From: an uncultured Eubacteriales bacterium
Lineage (GTDB): Bacteria > Bacillota > Clostridia > Peptostreptococcales > Anaerovoracaceae
Direction of reading: 5' to 3'
NCBI GenBank assembly: GCA_902766185.1
Contig: CACXCQ010000189.1
Coordinates: 1 to 5,393 of the forward strand
DNA length: 5,393 nt
Shown here: positions 1-4,231 of the stretch, piece after piece
Position numbering within the stretch: the first letter of the stretch is position 1
How the letters are laid out: every line of letters begins with the position of its first letter
The notes under the pieces: model-generated
Database searches by the model: none
What the model was told of the DNA's origin: nothing
What the model saw: only the letters and a program-made list of their open reading frames with translations
Program-made: the position numbers and the translations under genes

Positions 1-124
1 CGAAAAAACGTGACCTTCCTATCCGCACGATTGGTCGCCCCGCCCCCACGACCATCGGATGTCCGATCGAAGTGTCGGCCATCGGTCAAGTCCAAACAAT
101 GGTGTAAATTTCGTTCAACCCGTA

Positions 125-224
125 GTGTGGAGAGGCTGTGGGTAAGCAAGTCTGGCGGTGGGCAGGTGAGGCAGCGCATCAACTGTCCACGGGCGGGCGC
201 CGGTTATCCCCAACCTCTCCACAC
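125..224. repeat. 21-bp imperfect inverted repeat with DnaA-box-like ends
   Basis: The left arm (125-145) begins GTGTGGAGAGG and ends GGGTAA. The right arm (204-224) begins TTATCCCC and ends CTCTCCACAC. The arms are reverse complements apart from 3 mismatches in 21. TTATCCCCA (204-212) and TTACCCACA (minus strand, 145 to 137) each differ by one base from the DnaA box TTATCCACA. The opposite half of each arm, CTCTCCACA, differs by two. Such clustering is known from replication origins. Whether this is one is inference, because dnaA, dnaN, rpmH or rep genes are not visible in the window. Confidence 0.4.
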
Positions 225-327
225 ATTCTCTTCTATTCATTTGGAACTGTCCGCCCCGATCGCGCCGCGCCGGCTGCCGGTCCCCACTTGTGACCGGTGC
301 GGCCGGATGAAAAGCGAGCGTGATCGG

Positions 328-365
328 ACGGAGGACCTCCGTTCGCTCCCGTTAGAGCGAACGGA
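328..365. repeat. two overlapping, mutually exclusive hairpins
   Basis: ACGGAGG (328-334) can pair with CCTCCGT (336-342) around one base, though a single-base loop would force the inner pairs to open. TCCGTTCGCT (338-347) pairs perfectly with AGCGAACGGA (356-365) around an 8-nt loop. The two structures share bases 338-342, so only one can form at a time. Neither is followed by a T-tract on either strand, so a plain intrinsic terminator is unlikely. A role as an RNA switch or protein site is only inferred. Confidence 0.4.
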
Positions 366-584
366 ACCACTTGACAGGTCAGTTAGTTCAGCGCGTTTTA
401 CGGATACGTTTTTTTCGATTAGGACAGAATTTGCGGAATCAAAATTCACAAAGAGAAAATGATAACAGCTCACCAGACGGGAGCTATCGGCGAAGGAAAT
501 ATCGAGATCGCAACTGTTCTGACGCATTGGGATAACGACTTTTTTCCCGAATCAGACGAAAAACACCTTCTGCACGCAGGTCAG

Positions 585-623
585 GTCGAGATAATGGAAC
601 GCTGGATTGGAGTAAATCTCGAC
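585..623. repeat. inverted-repeat unit 1 (GTCGAGAT type)
   Basis: The left arm GTCGAGAT (585-592) and the right arm ATCTCGAC (616-623) are perfect complements with 23 nt between. Allowing one bulged G, pairing continues outward through TCAG (581-584) and CTGA (623-626). Confidence 0.6.
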
Positions 624-645
624 TGAAACGGGTTGACCAGCCTTT

Positions 646-707
646 TCAGACGAAAAGTCGAGATCTCTGTGATGTTGAAGCTTCTGAATCTCGACTTTTC
701 GTTCTGA
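646..707. repeat. inverted-repeat unit 2 (GTCGAGAT type), longest stem
   Basis: CGAAAAGTCGAGAT (651-664) is a perfect complement of 688-701. With one bulged T at 702, TCAGA (646-650) also pairs with TCTGA (703-707), giving about 19 bp of stem around a 23-nt loop. The A-run before and T-run after the core resemble a two-way intrinsic terminator. However, the loop is unusually long for one and no gene lies on either side that would need it. Confidence 0.65.
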
Positions 708-796
708 CGTTTTGTGGAGCTGATCTCGGGATGGGCGGGCCAGACAGAATTCACACCACGATTTGGACACGACTCCCTGGCCAGGAACCCCAGAAG

Positions 797-845
797 GAAA
801 AGTCAATGTTTCAATGCATCAGAGCCGGCTAAACCATGACTTTCC
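797..845. repeat. inverted-repeat unit 3 (GTCAATGTT type), imperfect
   Basis: The left arm GTCAATGTTT (802-811) faces AAACCATGAC (831-840) with 19 nt between and two mismatched positions. The flanks GGAA (797-800) and TTCC (842-845) continue the symmetry. It is the least perfect of the three AATGTT-type units. Confidence 0.5.
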
Positions 846-874
846 TCTCGCGCAAAGGCTGGACAGCACCATGC

Positions 875-915
875 AGTCAATGTTTTTCTTCCCGCAGTCG
901 GCCGAAACATTGACT
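875..915. repeat. inverted-repeat unit 4 (GTCAATGTT type)
   Basis: AGTCAATGTTT (875-885) is a perfect 11-bp complement of AAACATTGACT (905-915), with 19 nt between. Unlike its neighbours, it has no AAA/TTT extension outside the arms. Confidence 0.6.
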
Positions 916-945
916 CCTCTCACGGATCCACTCGCTTGAGTTGAG

Positions 946-990
946 AAAGTCAATGTTACAGCAAGTTATAACAGCCATAACATTGACTTT
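946..990. repeat. inverted-repeat unit 5 (GTCAATGTT type)
   Basis: AAAGTCAATGTTA (946-958) is a perfect 13-bp complement of TAACATTGACTTT (978-990), with 19 nt between. The innermost pair is A:T here but T:A in units 3 and 4, so the base changed on both arms together. Confidence 0.65.
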
Positions 991-1204
991 TCCTTCTTGG
1001 ATTGTTCCGGGCTGGTGAGCTGTTGCAATTTTCTCTTTGACTATTTGGATTCCGCAAGCCGCCCCATTTGCTGGTCATCGTGGCCACTGGTTCCGATGCG
1101 ATTTGTTGATTCGTAACGGCAAAAAACGATTCGACATAAAAAACGGGGATATGTTGCGGATTCAAAAATAATGAAAATGCATCCGCAGGGGCGCAGGGCA
1201 CGTA

Positions 1205-1239
1205 ACAAAAAATCCACAGGTCACTATGACCTATGGATT
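1205..1239 (-). terminator. intrinsic terminator of the EFR1 gene
   Basis: AATCCA-C-AGGTCA (1211-1223) pairs with TGACCT-A-TGGATT (1227-1239) around a 3-nt loop with one internal mismatch. Read on the minus strand, the stem runs directly into TTTTTTGTTA (1212 down to 1203). It lies about 60 bp past the stop codon of the flavodoxin/ferredoxin gene at 1303. There is no T-tract in the + direction, so it acts on minus-strand transcripts. Confidence 0.8.
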
Positions 1240-1302
1240 CGCGGAATCATCCCCTCTGCTCACATGCTTGCTTGTCCGCACGCCCGCTTACGCTCTTCTC
1301 TG

Positions 1303-2049
1303 CTACAGCGTCTTCGGGCAGCGATAACGCTCCCGGTCTTCCGTTGATGAGCCGTACTCGATGGCGTTGAACGGGCACCGGTTGATGCAGGCCATGCAGT
1401 GAATGCACCGGCCGCTCCAGACGGGCCGGCGGGTGGCGTCATCCAGGTAGATGTTTTCTGTGGGACAGTTCCTCACGCACTGACCGCAGGAGGTGCAGGC
1501 ATCCCCGGCCTCAAACTTCTTGTCGGAGATGATGAGCCCGAAGCCTTTGTTCATGATCATGCTCTGCAGCCGGCCGCCGCCCAGCTCCTCCAGGAAAGCT
1601 TCCTGCTTGACAGTGTCCGCAATGGCGTCGATCTTCTCCTCGGCGCGGTTGACGATCTCCAGCGCTTCTTCCTGATCCGGCGTATTGAACATGACGGTGT
1701 AGTTCTCCGGCATGATCACCGGCGCCGTCCCCCGGTAGACCATCCCCTTTTCTTTTGCGAGAGCTTTGTTGTAGAGGCCGGCGCCCGCGATGCTGTCTCC
1801 GCAGGTCAGCACGAAATAGATCCTGTTGTCCCCGATCAGCAGGGCTTCCTTCAGCCAGTCGCGGACGATGTGCGGGATCTGCCAGGCATAGGTCGGGCAG
1901 ACGATCACCCAGGGCGTATCCGAATGGAGTTCGGAGTAGTCCGAGCTCCGGAGCCGCTCAAAAAGGTTCACTATCTCATCCCCGTTCCGCCGGGCGATCC
2001 GCTTCGCTACATATTCGCTGTTTCCCGTTCCCGAAAAATACAGGATCAT
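1303..2049 (-). CDS. EFR1-family flavodoxin/2[4Fe-4S] ferredoxin fusion protein
   Basis: A 248-residue soluble protein that should carry electrons through an FMN domain and two iron-sulfur clusters; its redox partner is unknown. The N-terminus is flavodoxin-like: the phosphate-binding loop FSGTGNSEY (residues 5-13), TYAWQIP (53-59) and LTCGDS (81-86) would hold FMN. After a helical linker (about 125-160) come two bacterial ferredoxin motifs, CTSCGQCVRNCP (Cys 185, 188, 191, 195) and CIHCMACINRCP (Cys 215, 218, 221, 225), typical of two [4Fe-4S] clusters. No signal peptide or membrane segment is seen, so it is cytoplasmic. This combination and length fit the EFR1 family common in anaerobic Clostridia. 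I chose the ATG at 2049 because AGGAG lies 6 nt before it and the flavodoxin motif starts right there; a start at 2100 would add an Arg-rich stretch unlike the family. It is transcribed alone, ends in TAG, and has a terminator at 1205-1239. Confidence 0.88.
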   Translation of the reverse strand: MILYFSGTGNSEYVAKRIARRNGDEIVNLFERLRSSDYSELHSDTPWVIVCPTYAWQIPHIVRDWLKEALLIGDNRIYFVLTCGDSIAGAGLYNKALAKEKGMVYRGTAPVIMPENYTVMFNTPDQEEALEIVNRAEEKIDAIADTVKQEAFLEELGGGRLQSMIMNKGFGLIISDKKFEAGDACTSCGQCVRNCPTENIYLDDATRRPVWSGRCIHCMACINRCPFNAIEYGSSTEDRERYRCPKTL

Positions 2050-2055
2050 TCTTCT

Positions 2056-2060
2056 CTCCT
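2056..2060 (-). promoter_or_regulatory. ribosome binding site of the EFR1 gene
   Basis: Minus-strand AGGAG sits 6 nt before the ATG at 2049. This spacing selects that start over the upstream in-frame ATG codons near 2100 and 2088. Confidence 0.75.
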
Positions 2061-2166
2061 CTCGCGCTGGCTCCCGGCGTCTTCGCATGCGCCGCACCAC
2101 GCGTCTTCACACACCGCATCTTCGCCGGGCCAGCCCAGCCTTTGCACATGTATACACTTGCTATTA

Positions 2167-2179
2167 TTCTATCATAGAA
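2167..2179. promoter_or_regulatory. palindrome TTCTATcATAGAA, candidate operator
   Basis: A perfect 6-bp inverted repeat around one central base lies in the AT-rich part of the divergent intergenic region. It covers the -35 position of the extended -10 promoter at 2190-2198, where a bound regulator would block or assist RNA polymerase. That it is an operator is inference; no regulator gene is in the window. Confidence 0.35.
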
Positions 2180-2189
2180 CCGGAAATAA

Positions 2190-2198
2190 TGTTATACT
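2190..2198 (+). promoter_or_regulatory. extended -10 promoter for the channel operon
   Basis: TGTTATACT matches the extended -10 pattern TGn-TATAAT with one mismatch in the hexamer. No good -35 hexamer is found 16-18 bp upstream, which is usual for extended -10 promoters. Transcription would start near 2205, leaving a leader of about 70 nt before the ATG at 2277. The minus strand of this AT-rich block also has TATGAT- and TAGAAT-like hexamers that might serve the EFR1 gene, but none has a matching -35. Confidence 0.5.
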
Positions 2199-2266
2199 AT
2201 ATTCTGTAGGCAGGCGGGCCGCGGAAACCGGCGCCGCCGCACTGATTCGGAGAGCCTGGAGGCTCT

Positions 2267-2271
2267 GGAGG
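2267..2271 (+). promoter_or_regulatory. ribosome binding site of the potassium channel gene
   Basis: GGAGG lies 5 nt before the ATG at 2277, preceded by a similar GGAGG-like run at 2258-2262. It fixes the start of the channel gene. Confidence 0.75.
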
Positions 2272-2276
2272 TTCCC

Positions 2277-2711
2277 ATGGGCAACATTCGTCTGTTCTGG
2301 TCGATCGTCAAGCGATGCCATTTCGAAAAGTTTCTGTTCGGGTTTCTGATCAGCTTTTTCATTGTCGCCATGATCATTCTGGCCGTGGAGCCGGGCATCC
2401 ATAACTATGGCGATGCCCTTTGGTACACCTTCGTCGCCACCACCACCATCGGCTTCGGTGACGTCACCGTCGTCACGTTCCCCGCCCGGATCCTGACCGT
2501 ATATATCGTCGTCTACGAGATCCTTCTGGTGGCCCTCCTCTCCGGCGTGATCATCAGCCACTACCTGGAGGTCATCCACCGCCGGGAGCAATATACCGCC
2601 ACGGTTCTTTTGGATAAGCTGGAGCATCTGACCGAGCTCAGCCCGGAGGAGCTGCAGCAGCTCGAGACCAGAGCCCGCGACGTGGCCAAAAAGCATCGCC
2701 TCACCACATGA
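2277..2711 (+). CDS. two-TM potassium channel (ion channel family)
   Basis: A 144-residue membrane protein of the two-transmembrane potassium channel type, which works as a tetramer and lets K+ flow down its gradient. The sequence shows TM1 at about residues 19-36, a short outer loop, a pore helix at about 46-55, the selectivity filter TTIGFGD (56-62) and TM2 at about 71-95. GFG in place of GYG is a well-known variant of the K+ filter. The tail (96-144) is cytoplasmic and charged, with a helical, possibly coiled segment at 107-138 (LLDKLEHL...LQQLETRA) that could help tetramer assembly. There is no RCK/TrkA-N nucleotide-binding domain and no voltage sensor, so gating is unknown. It is the first gene of a probable two-gene unit with the ClC gene 16 bp downstream. 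I am sure of the channel family, less so of ion preference. Confidence 0.88.
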   Translation: MGNIRLFWSIVKRCHFEKFLFGFLISFFIVAMIILAVEPGIHNYGDALWYTFVATTTIGFGDVTVVTFPARILTVYIVVYEILLVALLSGVIISHYLEVIHRREQYTATVLLDKLEHLTELSPEELQQLETRARDVAKKHRLTT

Positions 2712-2731
2712 ACCACCGATCAAACATATGA
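2708..2731 (+). other. 7-codon mini-ORF linking the two channel genes
   Basis: The ATG at 2708 overlaps the stop of the potassium channel gene as ATGA. It encodes MNHRSNI and stops at TGA 2729-2731, which overlaps the ClC start codon at 2728, again as ATGA. Neither ATG has a Shine-Dalgarno sequence. It could pass terminating ribosomes on to the ClC gene by reinitiation. This is inference; the overlap may also be chance. Confidence 0.3.
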
Positions 2732-4125
2732 AACTGCGCAAAAACGAAAAACAGCCGGAGACGCTCCGGGACATCAGCAACCTTTCGACCGGGCAAAAAC
2801 GCCTCGGGCTGGTTTCCATCTGCGCTCTTGCCCTGCTTTTGGGCCTGATCTGCGGCGCCATCGTGTGGGCCGTCCTGAAAATCATGAACCTCGGCATCAG
2901 CGCCATCTGGACATGGCTGCCCGAAGCCCTCGGCTGCAGTCACTCCCTGCCATATTACCTGATCGTCTGCCTCACCGGCGGCCTCATCATCGGTCTCGTC
3001 CAAAGGCAGGTCGGGCCCCTTCCCGATGACATCGAGCACGTCCTAGGCCGGGTCAAAATGACCGGCGGATACCCTTACGACCGCCTGCACATCATTGTCA
3101 TCTGCGCCCTGCTGCCCCTGCTCTTTGGCGGAGCACTCGGCCCCGAAGCTGGCCTTTCCGGTTTGGTCGCCGGGCTGTGCTGCTGGGTTGGCGACCGCCT
3201 GAAATGCAAAGGCGACCAGCTCGCCGCTCTGACGGAAACGGGCATCGCCGCCGCTCTGGGCGTGATCTTCCATGCGCCCCTCTTCGGCATCGCCCATAAC
3301 CTTGAACCGGACGATCCCTCCGAGCACTACCGCACAAAAATCGTCAGCAAAAAGACCCGCATCGTGATCTACTGTTTCGGTGTGCTTGGCGCCATGCTGG
3401 CCTTCGGCCTCCTCGGCCATATCCTGGAGTACTTCACCGGCGGCATGGCCGAAGGCGGCCTGCCCCGCTTCAACGCGCAGCACGCCATCGGCCTCGACCA
3501 GTGGATGTGGTTCATCCCGCTGCTGGCCATCGGGATCGTGTTCTCGATGTTCTATCAGCTGGTGGAGCGCATCACCCGCCGCCTCGGCGGGATGCTTACC
3601 GGCGCCGGCAAGAATAAAGGAACGGGCGCCGGGGCGGCCGCCGGCGCCGGCAAGTCCTGGCGCACGGTGATCGCCGCCCTGATCCCGGGTCTGTTCATGG
3701 CCCTGTGCGGCTACTTCCTCCCCCTGACGATGTTCTCCGGGGAGCACCAGCTTGGCGAGTTCATCGACGGCTGGCAGGCCGCGGCCCCTCAGGAGCTGAT
3801 CCTGTCCGCGATCCTCAAACTCGCCCTGGTCAGCCTTTGCATAAACTTCGGCTGGCGCGGCGGCAGCATTTTCCCGATCATCTTTTCGGGAGCATGCCTG
3901 GGCTACGCCTTCGCGCTGATCGTGGGCATGGACGGCGCCTTCGCCGCAGCCATCGTCATCGCGGCTCTCTACGCCTACCAGATGCGCAAGCCCGTGGCCG
4001 TCATCACGATCCTGCTGCTGTGTTTCCCCGTCACCTACATTCTTCCGGTCGGCATCGCCGCCTTCGCCGCGGCAAAGATCCCCTCGCCTTTCGCCCGGAA
4101 GCCCAAAAAACAAAAACAGGACTGA
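2728..4125 (+). CDS. YfeO-like ClC-family chloride channel/transporter
   Basis: A 465-residue integral membrane protein with many hydrophobic helices, of the ClC fold (dimer with one anion pathway per subunit). Motifs in order: GPLP (96-99), in the place of the usual GSGIP loop; GGALGPEAG (134-142), whose Glu140 matches the gating glutamate of the GREGP motif; FHAPLFG (181-187); and GWRGGSIFP (375-383), the second anion-binding loop with Ile381-Phe382. The layout, notably GPE and G-x-RGG-x-IFP, resembles the E. coli YfeO branch more than ClcA. The proton glutamate of ClcA-type exchangers appears to be Pro194, next to Glu193. A Gly/Ala-rich cytoplasmic-type loop (290-309) and a Lys-rich end (458-464) are visible; there are no CBS domains. 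The ATG at 2728 has no Shine-Dalgarno sequence, so translation is probably coupled to the upstream channel gene. The last codons overlap a terminator of the convergent gene. Channel versus exchanger cannot be settled here. Confidence 0.85.
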   Translation: MKLRKNEKQPETLRDISNLSTGQKRLGLVSICALALLLGLICGAIVWAVLKIMNLGISAIWTWLPEALGCSHSLPYYLIVCLTGGLIIGLVQRQVGPLPDDIEHVLGRVKMTGGYPYDRLHIIVICALLPLLFGGALGPEAGLSGLVAGLCCWVGDRLKCKGDQLAALTETGIAAALGVIFHAPLFGIAHNLEPDDPSEHYRTKIVSKKTRIVIYCFGVLGAMLAFGLLGHILEYFTGGMAEGGLPRFNAQHAIGLDQWMWFIPLLAIGIVFSMFYQLVERITRRLGGMLTGAGKNKGTGAGAAAGAGKSWRTVIAALIPGLFMALCGYFLPLTMFSGEHQLGEFIDGWQAAAPQELILSAILKLALVSLCINFGWRGGSIFPIIFSGACLGYAFALIVGMDGAFAAAIVIAALYAYQMRKPVAVITILLLCFPVTYILPVGIAAFAAAKIPSPFARKPKKQKQD

Positions 4126-4143
4126 TCGTCTGAATCAGTCCTG
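4105..4143 (-). terminator. intrinsic terminator of the AAA+ gene inside the ClC gene end
   Basis: CAGGACTGAT (4117-4126) and ATCAGTCCTG (4134-4143) form a perfect 10-bp stem with a 7-nt loop. On the minus strand the stem is followed by TTTTTGTTTTTT (4116 down to 4105). It therefore terminates transcripts from the AAA+ gene, which ends at 4230. The A-rich part doubles as the Lys/Gln codons ending the ClC protein, and the ClC stop codon (4123-4125) lies in the stem. Confidence 0.8.
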
Positions 4144-4148
4144 CGTGC

Positions 4149-4179
4149 ACGCGACGCCGTCCCAGCTCGCGTCTTTTTT
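4149..4179 (+). terminator. possible + strand terminator after the ClC gene
   Basis: ACGCGA (4149-4154) pairs with TCGCGT (4167-4172) around a 12-nt loop and is followed by CTTTTTT (4173-4179). It lies 24 bp after the ClC stop and points the right way for the channel operon. The stem is short, so the call is moderate. The stronger hairpin at 4117-4143 just upstream has no + strand T-tract. Confidence 0.45.
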
Positions 4180-4231
4180 CGCGTCTCGGCCCACGCCTCA
4201 CGCGCCTCAGCTCACGTCTTTTCCGCGTCTC
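4163..4231. repeat. imperfect direct repeat at the end of the AAA+ gene
   Basis: CAGCTCGCGTC-T6-CGCGTCTC (4163-4187) recurs as CAGCTCACGTC-T3-CCGCGTCTC (4208-4231), 45 bp further on. The second copy includes the stop codon of the AAA+ gene. The copies differ by one substitution and in the T-run. This suggests a small local duplication between the convergent genes. Confidence 0.5.

Larger units (their letters stand above)
585..987. repeat. array of five inverted-repeat units, each spanning 39 bp
   Basis: Five units each start with GTC and end with GAC exactly 39 bp apart: 585-623, 657-695, 802-840, 876-914 and 949-987. Unit starts are 72, 145, 74 and 73 bp apart, so the 145 gap equals two periods. 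In the first two units the arms are GTCGAGAT/ATCTCGAC with 23 nt between. In the last three they are GTCAATGTT(T or A) and its complement with 19 nt between; the 802 unit has two arm mismatches. Outer bases often continue as AAA..TTT (units at 657, 802 and 949), giving stems up to 14 bp. Sequences between arms and between units are unrelated, so this is not a simple tandem duplication. The period is about seven DNA turns. The units could be paired protein-binding sites or a series of RNA stem-loops. Confidence 0.7.
1..1204. other. gene-free 1.2-kb region with inverted repeats
   Basis: I see no credible protein gene here on either strand. The longest open frames (10-462 +, 237-527 -, 552-806 -, 956-1201 -) give Arg/Ser/Pro-rich translations with no recognisable domain, lack good ribosome binding sites, and run through strong inverted repeats. 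No tRNA or rRNA was recognised. What the stretch does hold is a DnaA-box-like inverted repeat at 125-224, GC-rich hairpins at 328-365, the 39-bp-span inverted-repeat array at 585-987, and an isolated small inverted repeat at 1156-1188. It could be a regulatory or replication-associated region, a noncoding RNA locus, or a remnant of a mobile element. The sequence alone does not decide between these. Confidence 0.6.

Noticed and set aside
371..401. Promoter starting with a perfect TTGACA
   Set aside because: No acceptable -10 hexamer lies 16-18 bp downstream (the sequence there is CGTTTT-like) and no gene follows, so the hexamer alone is not enough.
10..462. 150-codon open frame on the + strand
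   Set aside because: The translation is Arg/Ser/Pro-rich with no domain, there is no ribosome binding site, and it runs through the DnaA-like inverted repeat and strong hairpins. It is most likely a chance frame in GC-rich sequence.
646..707. Two-way intrinsic terminator
   Set aside because: The A-stem-T layout fits, but the 23-nt loop is too long, no gene flanks it, and it is better explained as one member of the regular array.
585..987. Site-specific recombination (attC, res or loxP-like) sites
   Set aside because: Arm gaps of 19-23 nt do not match loxP-like (6-8 bp) or serine recombinase (2 bp) cores, no attC core motifs are seen, and no recombinase gene is present.
797..990. CRISPR array
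   Set aside because: The repeated 10-mer alternates in orientation and gaps alternate between about 20 and 33 nt. A CRISPR has longer direct repeats with near-equal spacers, and no cas gene is present.
956..1201. 81-codon open frame on the - strand next to the EFR1 terminator
   Set aside because: No recognisable domain or ribosome binding site, and it lies beyond the terminator of the only minus-strand transcript and overlaps the last array unit.
1399..2349. 316-codon + strand open frame across the EFR1 gene
   Set aside because: It is the complement shadow of the EFR1 gene, whose flavodoxin and two cysteine motifs are unmistakable on the minus strand.
3043..4113. 356-codon - strand open frame inside the ClC gene
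   Set aside because: His/Asp/Gly/Ala-rich, low-information translation antisense to a clear ClC membrane protein; typical of a shadow frame in GC-rich DNA.
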